In this document: piece by piece, positions 43,973 through 52,907 of the stretch | Layout: the number at the start of each line of letters is the position of its first letter | Position numbering within the stretch: position 1 is the first letter of the stretch | NCBI GenBank assembly: GCA_965216425.1 | Contig: CBDCFV010000007.1 | Location: 310,001-374,000, forward strand | DNA length: 64,000 bases | Direction of reading: 5' to 3' | DNA from: CBDCFV01 sp965216425 | GTDB lineage: Bacteria; Chloroflexota; Dehalococcoidia; Lucifugimonadales; UBA3495 | The notes under the pieces: generated by a model | What the model saw: only the letters and a program-made list of their open reading frames with translations | Told to the model about the DNA's origin: nothing | Databases searched by the model: none | Position numbers and translations under genes: made by a program

Positions 43973-44473
43973 CTATTCCCTCGGTAATGACAAGCCGGGT
44001 ACGAACCGGAGATTGGGTATCTTCGATAAGTCGCCGGGAGCAAGCTTCAACTTCGAGCTTCTGCTACCGGAGCCGAAAATCAGGTACTCCACGTCCATCA
44101 GGTTCTGGTCGGCGTATATTGGCAGGTCTTCGGGCAGCGCGAACGGAGTAACCCCGCCTATCATCATGCCCGTCAACTCCTGGGTATCCTCCGGAGCGGC
44201 AAAGGACGCGCGGGAGACGTTCATCAAGCCCTTGACCGTCTTGTTGACGTCCAAGCGGTCGGTCCCAAGAACGACGCAAGCGGAGAACTGCTTAGGCCCA
44301 CGCCGGGAGCCTACGATGATAGTGTTGGCGCAATGGGCAAGGGGGTAGTCGTACTCTTTGCAAAACTGGGCCGTATCGGCGAAGTCAGGGTCTATGCGGA
44401 TGATCTCATGTGGGACTCCCAGCCCGTTCAAGGTCTCGACGACCTTCGATTCAATGTCAGCGTCCTGCGTCAT
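43973..44473 (-). CDS. YbaK/EbsC-type aminoacyl-tRNA deacylase domain protein
   Basis: A 166-residue stand-alone trans-editing domain protein. The start ATG 44473 has AGGAAGAGG directly upstream and lies inside the end of msrB (17-base overlap), so it is translationally coupled. The YbaK core includes LAHCANTIIVGSRRG, the lysine-containing NKTVKGLMNVSRASFAAPE and MMIGGVTPFALPEDLPIYAD. Family members remove mis-charged amino acids (such as Cys or Ala from tRNA-Pro). Specificity cannot be read here. Confidence 0.85.
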   Translation of the reverse strand: MTQDADIESKVVETLNGLGVPHEIIRIDPDFADTAQFCKEYDYPLAHCANTIIVGSRRGPKQFSACVVLGTDRLDVNKTVKGLMNVSRASFAAPEDTQELTGMMIGGVTPFALPEDLPIYADQNLMDVEYLIFGSGSRSSKLKLAPGDLSKIPNLRFVPGLSLPRE

Positions 44474-44855
44474 TGACCTCTTCCTGCGGGTCGGGCACAA
44501 ACTTCATGGAGATGGAGTTTATACAGTGCCGGGTGTTGGTCTCGGTTAAACGCTCTCCAATAAACACGTGGCCCAAGTGGCCGTCGCAGGCAGCGCATTC
44601 AACTTCAATCCTGTGGCCGTCCGGGTCAAGCTGGCATTTCACCGCCCCGGGTATCTCCTTATCGAAGGCCGGCCAGCCGCAATGGGCGTCAAATTTGTCT
44701 ACCGATCGGTATAGTTCGGCGTCGCACCGGCGGCAGACGTAGGTGCCCGTCTCGTAAAAGTCGTCATACTCCCCGGTAAAAGGCCACTCTGTTCCTTTCC
44801 GTTCGATGATGGCGCGCTCTTCGGGAGTCAGGGGGTTATATCTCGAGGTATCCAT
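44457..44855 (-). CDS. msrB: Peptide-methionine (R)-S-oxide reductase
   Basis: A 132-residue MsrB that reduces methionine-R-sulfoxide. Zinc cysteines Cys41, Cys44, Cys87 and Cys90 are present; the catalytic Cys111 lies in RHCINSISMKF, and GWPAF and GHLGHVF match the family. AAGGAGGG precedes the ATG. The gene overlaps the YbaK-type gene by 17 bases, placing protein repair and tRNA editing in one transcript. Confidence 0.95.
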   Translation of the reverse strand: MDTSRYNPLTPEERAIIERKGTEWPFTGEYDDFYETGTYVCRRCDAELYRSVDKFDAHCGWPAFDKEIPGAVKCQLDPDGHRIEVECAACDGHLGHVFIGERLTETNTRHCINSISMKFVPDPQEEVNDAGR

Positions 44856-45033
44856 AGTTATCCCTCCTTGGCGCCTATTATCTCACGTTGGCGCAATCCC
44901 GGTTAAGGCTATGCCAAGTCTGGAGTCCGGTGCTTCTCCGGTCAAGAGGGTTGGCTGCTACGCTAGAATAAACGGGGTGTGATGAGGAGTAGTTAGAATA
45001 ACCGGGAGAGCACATCCTGCGATTGACTCCATC

Positions 45034-45124
45034 GTCTGAATCAGGATTCTCAGGATCGATGGATTTGCAGGGCGAATGGCGCATATCTTGAGAATCCTGA
45101 AATTTTATAAGTCCTGACTCACAC
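45034..45124. repeat. 91-bp inverted repeat, copy 2
   Basis: It begins GTCTGAATCAGGATT and ends in the diverged TCCTGACTCACAC. Same family and length as the copy at 36400-36490. It lies just upstream of the proline racemase-like gene. Confidence 0.7.
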
Positions 45125-45147
45125 AATAAAAAGAAGGGAATCGGCCA

Positions 45148-46158
45148 ATGCGCAAGAACCATTTCATCGACGTGATTTATACCCATACCGAAGGTGAGCC
45201 TACCTGCATCGTCTACGGGGGTGTTCCCTATCCATACGGCACTGGCATCGTAGAGAAGAGGCGGTACCTGGAAACCAACTACGACTGGCTGCGCCGCGCT
45301 TTAACCCGGGAGCCCCGAGGACACAAGGACATGTTCGGCGTGTTCCTGACCCCGCCGTCAAGCCCCGATGCCGACGCGGGAATGATCTGGATGGACGGTG
45401 AAAACTTCCACGACATGTGCGGACACGGCACAATTGCCTTGGGTATGGCGATGGTGTCCCAAGGCCTGACGCCGTCCACCGGCGACCTGACCACCATCAG
45501 GTTTGAAACTACTGCGGGGCTTGTCACCGCCGAGGTTGGTTCGACGGCAAGCAGCGTGGAGTGGTGCCGCTTTGAGAACGTGCCAGCTTATCTTGCTGAG
45601 AAAGACGTGAAAATCCAGCTTCCCGACTTTGGTGAGGTGAATGTGGATGTATCCTTCGGCGGCAACTTTTTCGCCATAGTAAAGTGGGACCACCCGGAAT
45701 GGAAGATTTGTCCCCAAAACGCCGGCTTCTTCTCCAAGCTTGGCCCCATTGTAAAAAGCCTCGTCAACCTGAAAGTCGAGCTGCTGCACCCCACGCAACC
45801 GCATATCAACAACCTGGAGTTCGTTACCTTTTACCACGAACCCACCCTGCCCGACGCTTTTTACAAATGCGTTCATGTATTCAGTGACGGCAAGGCGGAC
45901 CGGTCGCCCGGAGGAACAGGCACCAGCGCGATGATGGCGATGCTGGAAGCCCGCGGCCTGATCAAGGTGGGCCAGACCATTCAATCGGAAGGCTTGCTTG
46001 GGACAGGGACCTTTGAGGGTTGTTTGGTGGGCGAGACGGAACTGGGTGGTCACCGGGCGGTCATACCTACCGTCAAGGGTAAAGCGAACATCACAGGCTA
46101 TGCCAAGTGGTTAATTGACGCCGATGACCCGGTGGGCGAGGGGTTTGTGGTCTCTTAA
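45148..46158 (+). CDS. Proline racemase superfamily protein with one catalytic Cys
   Basis: A 336-residue protein of the proline racemase/hydroxyproline epimerase family. The first catalytic Cys, Cys91, is in the HDMCGHGT motif. At the second site, where racemases and epimerases have Cys (SPCGTGT) and trans-3-hydroxy-L-proline dehydratases have Thr, this protein has Gly255 in DRSPGGTGTSA. A one-base mechanism, such as dehydration, or a different reaction is therefore likely. AAGGGA precedes the ATG. The rest of the fold, including THTEGEPTC, is normal. Confidence 0.88.
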   Translation: MRKNHFIDVIYTHTEGEPTCIVYGGVPYPYGTGIVEKRRYLETNYDWLRRALTREPRGHKDMFGVFLTPPSSPDADAGMIWMDGENFHDMCGHGTIALGMAMVSQGLTPSTGDLTTIRFETTAGLVTAEVGSTASSVEWCRFENVPAYLAEKDVKIQLPDFGEVNVDVSFGGNFFAIVKWDHPEWKICPQNAGFFSKLGPIVKSLVNLKVELLHPTQPHINNLEFVTFYHEPTLPDAFYKCVHVFSDGKADRSPGGTGTSAMMAMLEARGLIKVGQTIQSEGLLGTGTFEGCLVGETELGGHRAVIPTVKGKANITGYAKWLIDADDPVGEGFVVS

Positions 46159-46298
46159 ATACTACAGGCGCACTCCTGATGCTATTGGTGACAACCGCCG
46201 TTGGTAATGACACTGCTGGGCTCTGGATTGATACTGTTACCGCTGAGTGCAGTCAGACCAAACCGTAGTCCTGCTGCAGGCGGGTAAGTTGCACCAGC

Positions 46299-46328
46299 AG
46301 GCCCCAAGACCGAGCGGTCCTGGGGCCT
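46299..46328. repeat. Strong inverted repeat between convergent genes
   Basis: AGGCCCCAAGACC (46299-46311) and GGTCCTGGGGCCT (46316-46328) form a 13-bp stem with one mismatch around GAGC. It lies between the convergent proline racemase-like and NAD(P)-oxidoreductase genes. No T-tract follows on either strand, so it is not a standard intrinsic terminator. Confidence 0.6.
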
Positions 46329-46386
46329 CAATCCTGCCCAGCCGTCCCCGGTTTCAGGGGAGGAGAGCAAAGGTCACAGGCGGAGT

Positions 46387-47289
46387 CTACTGGACGTCGC
46401 CTTCCTCCTGCGGCCGCATGTACTGGACCAGTTGGCGGATAGTCTCGGTGAAAGTGCGGTCACGGTCCCGCGACTCGGGAAATTCTTCTCCCAGAGGAGT
46501 GTTGCCGATGAACCGGTACATTTCCGCAACGCCCTCAAAGATGTGAGGGGTCATTCCCAAGTGGGCGAAGGTGTTGCGGATCTCCTCCATTTCACTGACC
46601 CAACGGAGCGATCGGGCCGGCACTGTGGGCAAGGTACGTTCCATACGTTGCAGGACTGCCTGCTGGCCAGACTGGAACTCTGCAATCAAGGGCTCGGTCA
46701 GGCCCATCAACTCGGCTGCCATCAGCAACTCGCTGTACAAGGCCCATGATCCCTTGGTCATGGCGGCGTAGCACATCTTTATCCCCGAAGCCTGTCCCAC
46801 CTCGCCGTCCAGCTTCAGGACCGTCAGCCCAAAATCGTTTAACTGTTCGAACTGGGAAGCCGCCTCGCCGGAGGTGTAGAAGTGGGGACTGTAACCCGGC
46901 CGCGGCGGCCCTCCGATGATGGACACGTCCACGAACCTCCCGCCGGCATCGGTAATGATCGGCTCCAACTCTCGCGCAAGCTGAGGGGCAATGGCGTTGC
47001 ACTCTGCGAACAGGGTATCCGCGCCCGTGGTCCTGAGCGCGTCGGCAACCTGCCTGCACAGGCTGGACACCGCTCCCGATACGGTCATGGACATTATCAA
47101 GTCAGACTGTTCGACCAGTTCCTCCATTGTTGGAATGTCGCGTATACCAGCCTTCGCGGCCAAGGCGCGCGTCCGGTCGCTGCGGCCGGCCAAGCAGGTA
47201 ATTACGTCCAGTTCGTTTTCCCGCAAACGCTGCCCGACGGCGCTGCCCATGTCGCCGGGGCTCAAAATAGCTACAGTGCTGATCACCAT
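46387..47289 (-). CDS. NAD(P)-dependent 6-phosphogluconate dehydrogenase-like oxidoreductase (DUF1932)
   Basis: A 300-residue protein. The N-terminal Rossmann domain starts VAILSPGDMGSAVGQRL, a GxGxxG-like site, with SMTVSGAVSSL in the middle. The C-terminal all-helical DUF1932-type domain begins near GQASGIKMCYAAMTKGSWAL, with the conserved Lys that serves as the catalytic base in beta-hydroxyacid dehydrogenases. The substrate is not known. The ATG at 47289 has only a weak GAGAAGA upstream. Confidence 0.85.
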   Translation of the reverse strand: MVISTVAILSPGDMGSAVGQRLRENELDVITCLAGRSDRTRALAAKAGIRDIPTMEELVEQSDLIMSMTVSGAVSSLCRQVADALRTTGADTLFAECNAIAPQLARELEPIITDAGGRFVDVSIIGGPPRPGYSPHFYTSGEAASQFEQLNDFGLTVLKLDGEVGQASGIKMCYAAMTKGSWALYSELLMAAELMGLTEPLIAEFQSGQQAVLQRMERTLPTVPARSLRWVSEMEEIRNTFAHLGMTPHIFEGVAEMYRFIGNTPLGEEFPESRDRDRTFTETIRQLVQYMRPQEEGDVQ

Positions 47290-47598
47290 GAATGTCTTCT
47301 CTCGGTTTTAGGTATAGTGCCCGACAACCATAACACAAGGCTTATGTATCGTTACCAACCGATACTCCTTGACGATTGGTTGAAACCGTTCCGGCGGACG
47401 GGCTGCCCAGAAGCTGTCCCAACGGTTGGGTGCGATATGGCCTACTTAGCTGTACAGAATCAAGGCAGAGCTAAGTGAGGGGCCCGTCGCTCCTGGAGAT
47501 GACGCCAACACCGGTCCCGCTGAACACCTTACTTCGATGCTTCCTTCAGAAGGGCCAGTGCGGCGTCACCATCGTTCATAGAGCTCGGAGCTATCCGG
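47290..47598. other. Intergenic region, no gene recognised
   Basis: About 310 bases between two minus-strand genes with no conserved frame, repeat or clear signal; I see nothing to annotate here. Confidence 0.5.
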
Positions 47599-48471
47599 TT
47601 ACCCGATGTGTTGATGGATGAACGAGGTCATCTGTTCCAGCGCCTGCTTAGCAACCGGCGAGGAGAGGTCTCGCAGCAGTCCTTCGCCTTCCCCCTCGAA
47701 GATCGTCACATCTATCTGCCCGCCGGCCTTGCGGTACTGCAGGATGAACTCGTCAAGGTCCGGGCGCGGATGCGCGTCCTCGTAGGTGCGGGCCAGGCAC
47801 AGCGTGGGCGGTAGCTCTGTGCGCTCTCCAAGGGCCAGCATACGAGCCGGGGCGGCCTCGGCCATGGCCTCCTCCGTCTCCCAATACATGTCGTGGTTGG
47901 CCACGACCCGGTCGCTCACACCGGCAGGCGGTTTGCAATCTTCTCGAAGGCCTTTGGCATAGAGATAGCGTCCCAGTGGGTCGATCACCGGAGAGCACAA
48001 AATCACACAGCCCAGTGTGGCATCCACCTCTTCGGCGCCGTTGGAGAGCGGCAGCGCCGCGTAGCGTGAATCGTGGGATCGCATACCTACCAGCATAGCT
48101 TGGTGCGCCCCGCTGGAAGTGCCCATTGCGCCTATCCCATCCGGTCGGCCGTTCCAAGCTTCGGCCTGGGTCTTACACCAGCGAATACCGTAGTGGATGT
48201 CGGCTAGAGAAGCCGGATAGGGTGCTACCGGCGGCGCTCGAAAATCCAGGGCAACCACGATCACGCCATTCTTGGCCAACGCTTCGTTGGCCGCGTTGCC
48301 GCTCAGACGGTCTCCCCTTACCCAGGCGCCGCCATGCAACTCAACCATTATCGGAAAAGGTCCGCTGCCGCGGGGCTTAAAGACTCGTGCCAGTAAGGGC
48401 GTTTCGCCGTGCCGGAGATATTCCACGTCTTCGACGTCAATTTCATAGGTTGTCTGGTTGCTGGTAGTCAT
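47599..48471 (-). CDS. Alpha/beta hydrolase, acetyl-esterase/lipase type
   Basis: A 290-residue hormone-sensitive-lipase-like esterase. HGGAW at 46-50 is the oxyanion motif and the nucleophile Ser119 is in GTSSGAH. A late FEGEGEGLL segment is where the catalytic His would be expected (HGF/H), and it is not clear; residue assignment there is uncertain. AAGGAG precedes the ATG. Probably hydrolyses short acyl esters. A MITE copy lies about 90 bases upstream of its start. Confidence 0.82.
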   Translation of the reverse strand: MTTSNQTTYEIDVEDVEYLRHGETPLLARVFKPRGSGPFPIMVELHGGAWVRGDRLSGNAANEALAKNGVIVVALDFRAPPVAPYPASLADIHYGIRWCKTQAEAWNGRPDGIGAMGTSSGAHQAMLVGMRSHDSRYAALPLSNGAEEVDATLGCVILCSPVIDPLGRYLYAKGLREDCKPPAGVSDRVVANHDMYWETEEAMAEAAPARMLALGERTELPPTLCLARTYEDAHPRPDLDEFILQYRKAGGQIDVTIFEGEGEGLLRDLSSPVAKQALEQMTSFIHQHIG

Positions 48472-48562
48472 GCAAACTCCTTTTATTGGTTAGCCATTGG
48501 GTTCGTGTGAGCTTAGATTAAATCCAAGGGGCATCTCAGTCAATCGGTGTCCCGAAACGGTG

Positions 48563-48716
48563 CAGGGCCTTTTCATTTTCCGGATTGGGTTAAATGTGTC
48601 TCGTCCTTCCCGCGAAAGCGGGAACCTATACGACCGTGGCCTATGGCAACCTTCTCGTGGCAGGACCATATGGATTCCCGCCTGCGCGGGAAAGACGAGA
48701 TATTGAAAAGGCCCTG
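48563..48716 (+). mobile_element. MITE-like element, copy 3 (154 bp)
   Basis: Length 154 bp, nearly identical to copy 2. The ends are CAGGGCCTTTTCATTTTC and the inverted TTGAAAAGGCCCTG. Both sides carry the perfect 10-bp direct repeat CGAAACGGTG (48553-48562 and 48717-48726). Foldback hairpins inside as in the other copies. It sits in gene-free DNA and has no open frame of its own. Confidence 0.92.
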
Positions 48717-48726
48717 CGAAACGGTG

Positions 48727-49224
48727 GGGCCTCGTTCCAGGTTAGTACTACAGCCGGACTACTGAATCCAGCAGTGATAGCCGGGCTTGGCAATGGCATC
48801 GTCAGGCTCTGGCCTGACGTCGTAGTCTCCCCAAGGACCAAGACAGCACAAAATCAGGACCTTCGATTGTCGTCCGGGCGCTCTGGCAATTCGGACCAAA
48901 TTCGCCCCTCTGTGGGGCCATCTTGCCCCGAAATGCCCAAAACACCCAAGCTCCCCACACGGCGCTTCGGAGTATAGTGGGCGAGGGAATTCTACCTCGC
49001 TGGCCTACCTCGCTGGGAGTGTAATCGCTTGGCATTCGCGAGGCCCGGTACATGCGTTGAATGCGGTGGGTGGCCCGGCCGATGCGAGATACGTGTACCT
49101 CAAGTCTGATGCGACTCGAAAGGCAGAACATCGCGTGCGAAGTTTGAGAGTGCATCAGCATCACCCCCGAGTGGATCACGACCTATGACTGATACGCTGG
49201 ATGCTGGGTCAAGGAGATGAGGAG
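48727..49224. other. Intergenic region, no gene recognised
   Basis: About 500 bases upstream of the LprG-like gene. It contains a short direct repeat ACCTCGCTGG (near 48995 and 49010) but no conserved frame. The promoter of the lipoprotein-transporter operon should lie here. Confidence 0.5.
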
Positions 49225-49965
49225 ATGAACTTGTTCAGGACGCGTCGCCGCGGTCTGTCAATTACCGTATTGACGTTGGCTTTCCTGTTCTTGACAGCCG
49301 CGTGTGGAGGGGCGTCTACGCCCGTTCCTACTCCAACGCCTCAGTTGAGCGATGTACTGGCGAGCGCTGGCGAGAAGCTGGCTGCCATGTCGACGGCAAA
49401 GTTCAAGATGGTCGACGAACTGGAATCGGGAGCCAAGTTCTTCGGTACGACGTTCAAGAGCATGGAAGCGGACGTAAAAGCTCCCGACAGCTTCAGGATG
49501 TTGGCGAAGGTGGTGGCGCCGGGTATTGGATTTGTTGAAATTGAGATGGTGGCGGTCGGAGACCGGGCTGTCATGAAATTTTCCAAAGACGCGCCTTGGG
49601 CCCCCTTGCCCCTGGACCAGGTCCCCTTTAATTTTGCCGGGTTGGGCATGACTTTGCGCGACTTGCTTGCCACCATCGAGGATGGAACTATCACCGGTAG
49701 GGAGTCCCTGCGGGGAGCCCAGGCCATCCGCGTTGAAGGTACCCTTGAGTCGGAGGAGTTATCGAACCTCATCACCTCTGTGGACCCGGGTCTTTCAGTG
49801 GGCTTGACCCTATGGTTCGACGAAGCCGAGCACGCGTTGCGGCAGATCAGGATAGCGGGCCAAATCTACACCGACGACGCGCCGGAAACCGTCCGTGTTC
49901 TAACGATTGAAGGCATTGACCTTGCCGTTGACATCCAGCTTCCGGAGGCAGTATCCGGTCGATGA
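49225..49965 (+). CDS. LppX/LprAFG-family lipoprotein (LprG-like)
   Basis: A 246-residue lipoprotein. The start is ATG 49225 (MNLFRTRRRG) with AAGGAG nine bases upstream. The lipobox is LTAAC, giving lipidated Cys27, followed by a short PTPTPQ linker. The rest fits the LppX_LprAFG fold: SAGEKLAAMSTAKFKMVDEL, VEIEMVAVGDRAVMKFS and the late LTLWFDEAEHALRQIRI. In Mycobacterium LprG carries triacylated glycolipids across the periplasm with the MFS pump P55. Here the stop overlaps the next gene's ATG by four bases (ATGA), matching that pair. Confidence 0.9.
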   Translation: MNLFRTRRRGLSITVLTLAFLFLTAACGGASTPVPTPTPQLSDVLASAGEKLAAMSTAKFKMVDELESGAKFFGTTFKSMEADVKAPDSFRMLAKVVAPGIGFVEIEMVAVGDRAVMKFSKDAPWAPLPLDQVPFNFAGLGMTLRDLLATIEDGTITGRESLRGAQAIRVEGTLESEELSNLITSVDPGLSVGLTLWFDEAEHALRQIRIAGQIYTDDAPETVRVLTIEGIDLAVDIQLPEAVSGR

Positions 49966-51425
49966 TCGAAGTTAGGCATCGCCTCGCCTCCCTGGGTTCT
50001 TCCCAGCCGGTTGTGTTGGGGATTCTTTGCTTGGGGGTTTTCTCGACGGCCTTGGACCAGACCGTGGTAGTCGCCGCGTTGCCCAGCGTAATGGTGGACT
50101 TGGAAATCCCCCTGACGGACCTCGATAGGGCGTCTTGGATCGTAACCGCGTATCTGGTCAGCTACACCGTGGCCATGCCATTGGCTGGGCGCCTGTCCGA
50201 CGTATATGGACGGGTAAAGATGTTCCAAGTGGCCCTGGTCTTGTTCTCCGTCGGGTCGGCGTTTGTGGCGCTGGCCCCAAGCTTCCCTTGGGTGGTATCC
50301 GCCAGGGTGCTCCAAGCCATCGGGGGCGGCGCCACGGTCCCAATAAGTCTGGCTATGGCAGTCGGAGTCGTAGCGCCACAGAAAAGGGGAATAGCAATAG
50401 GACTCGTGGCCGCCTCGGCTGAAGCCGGGTCCGTTTTGGGCCCCCTCTATGGAGGAGGCATAATCGAGTGGATCGGCTGGCGCTGGATTTTCTGGCTGGA
50501 CATACCCCAGAGCTTGATTCTGATAGCGCTCCTGGCCATTTTGCCGAACCGGGCCAATCCTGGAGCTAAGATGGACTACTTCGGGGCGCTGGCGCTGGGG
50601 GGAGCGCTCACCGTTCTTTCTATTGCGCTGGCGCAAAGAGGCATCTTCACCGGAGAGTCCATTCGTCCGTATTTGGCGGTGGCCCTGGGAGTCTTGCTGG
50701 TCGTCGTATTAATTCTGGCTGAGAGACGCGCCGTCCAGCCTCTGTTGGCATCTTTCCTGTACAGTTCCCGGGCGTTCTTGTCCTCCAACGCTACCCAGTT
50801 CCTGGTGGGGGTCGCCTTGATTATAGCTTTGGTAGCAGTGCCGGTCATGGCTGCCACCGTCATGGAGAAGAGGGCGTGGGAGAGCGCCCTCCATTTGGTA
50901 CGTCTTACGGCCGCCATTCCGGTGGGGGCGGTGGTAGGAGGTTACATTCTTCGTTGGACGGGAGTGAGGTCGGTGTGCATAACCGGCCTTGTGTTTATGG
51001 GAACGGGCCTCCTGTTCATGAGTGGTTGGGAGACACAGGTGGAGGAACTCAGGCTAACCTTGCCATTGGTCGCGGCGGGTTTGGGATTTGGGCTGGTCAT
51101 CCCTCCTATAGGCGTCAGCGCTTTGAGCGCAGCGCCCGGCCATTATTGGGGAGCGGCGGCCTCATTGGTCACGGCATCGCGAATGGTGGGGATGGCGTTG
51201 GGGTTGGCAGCCTTGTCGGCCTGGGGCATAGAGCGTTTCTACAGCCTGACGGCCGACGTGACCCTTGGACCGAACTTCCAGGCGACCGAGGCCGTCTTGA
51301 TAGACGCCGGCGTCACTGTGTTTCAGGACCTCTTCATGATCGCGGGGTTCGTGTCGCTGGTTGCCATTTTGCCGGCCCTGTTGATGCGAACGGAAAACGA
51401 CGAAGCAGCGAATGACTGTGCCTGA
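49962..51425 (+). CDS. P55-like MFS exporter (EmrB/QacA type, 14 helices)
   Basis: A 487-residue MFS protein of the DHA2 drug/lipid-exporter family. The N-terminus VVLGILCLGVFSTALDQTVV carries the family motif D1, and motif A is GRLSDVYGRVKMF. About 14 hydrophobic helices are visible. It is coupled to the LprG-like lipoprotein by a 4-base ATGA overlap, so the two are made together. By analogy with the mycobacterial lprG-P55 operon it would move lipids or glycolipids to the outer layers, or extrude drugs. Confidence 0.92.
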   Translation: MIEVRHRLASLGSSQPVVLGILCLGVFSTALDQTVVVAALPSVMVDLEIPLTDLDRASWIVTAYLVSYTVAMPLAGRLSDVYGRVKMFQVALVLFSVGSAFVALAPSFPWVVSARVLQAIGGGATVPISLAMAVGVVAPQKRGIAIGLVAASAEAGSVLGPLYGGGIIEWIGWRWIFWLDIPQSLILIALLAILPNRANPGAKMDYFGALALGGALTVLSIALAQRGIFTGESIRPYLAVALGVLLVVVLILAERRAVQPLLASFLYSSRAFLSSNATQFLVGVALIIALVAVPVMAATVMEKRAWESALHLVRLTAAIPVGAVVGGYILRWTGVRSVCITGLVFMGTGLLFMSGWETQVEELRLTLPLVAAGLGFGLVIPPIGVSALSAAPGHYWGAAASLVTASRMVGMALGLAALSAWGIERFYSLTADVTLGPNFQATEAVLIDAGVTVFQDLFMIAGFVSLVAILPALLMRTENDEAANDCA

Positions 51426-51701
51426 GGTTGTGATTGCCGGAGACGGCTGGGCTGACTCCCACGGCGCCAGCCATCGTGGCATCGTGGTTCCTTGACGGCT
51501 ACCAATCGAGTGGTGAGATACCGCCGGATATGGGGAATCTCTCTGTGCGGTCATCGCCCGCTCCTGTCCGGCCTTGGGAAAGTTGCCAATCCCAAGCCAC
51601 TGGCATTTCGGGCAGTCAGCAACCGGATCGTAAAGAATGCCCGACTGGAGAAAAGTATGTACTATAGACAGAAGCACCCATACCAGCGAGGAAGAGAGTA
51701 A
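51426..51701. other. Intergenic region before the interrupted lipoprotein
   Basis: About 275 bases with no conserved frame. The start of the broken lipoprotein gene follows directly. Confidence 0.5.
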
Positions 51702-51748
51702 ATGGTATCGAAACTGATCGGTGTCCCAGCGTTGATTGCACTAGTAGT

Positions 51749-52907
51749 TCAGCTATTTTGAATTGCTGGGTAAAGGGATTTCAGCTTGATGCGCGCGTCC
51801 GCGGTGGTGAAGCGCCAGTCCACTCGCACCATGTCCCGGTTGCGCTGGTCCTGCCAGGCGTCAACTTCCCGGCGCAGCACCTCTTGATCAGGAATCCGGC
51901 GGTCCAAGCACTGCCGGGCCAGCACTCCGATTTCAATTTCAGCCATGTCCAGCCAACTCCCATGCTTGGGGGTGTAGTGAATCTCCAGACGTTCGGCGAT
52001 ACGCCGCGCTTCCATAGGCTCGAACGCCTCGTATAATGAGGCCGGATGATGGGTGTTCAGGTTGTCCATCACCAGCACAATCCGGTCCTTGTCCGGGTAG
52101 TCCTCGTCCACCAACTTCTTCACTTGGTGCGCCCAGTCCACTTTCGTCCGCCGGTCCGTCACTCCGACCCGCCGCCACCCTTCCAGCGGCGCAAACAGCA
52201 TGAACAGGTTGCTCACCCCGTTGCGCTCGTATTCGTAATCATACGCGACTGCCGATCCGGGGCGGAGCGGGCGCGGCAGTCGCGTTTCCTTCACCTGCTG
52301 TTTGCTGGTTTCGTCCAGGCACACCAGGACTTCATTGTCCCCGAATTGACGCTGGTAGACCTCCAGCACGTCCTCCATGGCGCAGACGAACTCGGCGCTG
52401 CCCTGGGGCGGGATGCACCAGCACTCTTTCAGCCAAAGCCTGCCCCGTTGCAGAACGGGGGCTTGAGTTCGTTTTTTTCAGCGTCTTGCGCACCGTCTCT
52501 GGGTGGATGCTCTCCACTATCTCGCACTCCACCAGCCGGTCCGCCAATAATCTCAGCGTCCAACGGGCCCGGCCTTCCGGCGGTTCCCCGCAGGCCAGCG
52601 CAATCAAGTGGGCTTCCTCAGCGCCATCCAGTTTCTTTGGCCGGCGGCGTTGTTGCTCCTTACGCCCCAAGGCCGCTTCGATCCCTTCCTCCACGCAACG
52701 GCGGCGTATCCGTTCCACTGTGGCGCTGGCGATCTGGAGAACCCTCGCAATGTCTTCATCCTTCATGGCCCCGTCCGCATGGGCCTCATCACTCAGAAGC
52801 AGGACGCGCCCGTGGGTCTGCTTGTAAGCCGCCACCCGGCCACGGGACACCAATGTCTTCAATTCCTGCCGCTCCTCCGCACTCAGCTTGACCCGGTATC
52901 TCTTCAT
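51749..52907 (-). pseudogene. IS630 transposase with slippery A7 and 23-nt insertion
   Basis: The N-terminal part (from ATG 52907, MKRYRVKLSAEERQEL, after GAGGAGG) carries helix-turn-helix domains. The C-terminal part holds the DDE triad: CLDETSKQ, VLVMDNLNTHH and HGSWLDMAEIEIGVL. The two parts lie in different frames. A run of seven A (complement of 52472-52478) would allow a -1 shift giving LKKNELK, and then a 23-nt insertion at 52437-52459 shifts the frame again; removing it gives ELKPWLKECW, the expected protein. As it stands the transposase is non-functional. Confidence 0.88.
52437..52459 (+). repeat. 23-nt palindromic insertion in IS630 transposase
   Basis: Begins AGCCTGCCCC and ends AACGGG, with a hairpin CCCCGTT/AACGGGG. 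It breaks the transposase frame; taking it out restores ELKPWLKECW. Closely related to three 23-nt insertions in the IS701 transposase. Confidence 0.85.

Noticed and set aside
46299..46328. Hairpin as an intrinsic terminator
   Set aside because: The stem is strong but no T-tract follows on either strand.
48802..49179. A 125-codon frame on the minus strand
   Set aside because: No ribosome-binding site, no family-like motifs and base usage unlike coding sequence.
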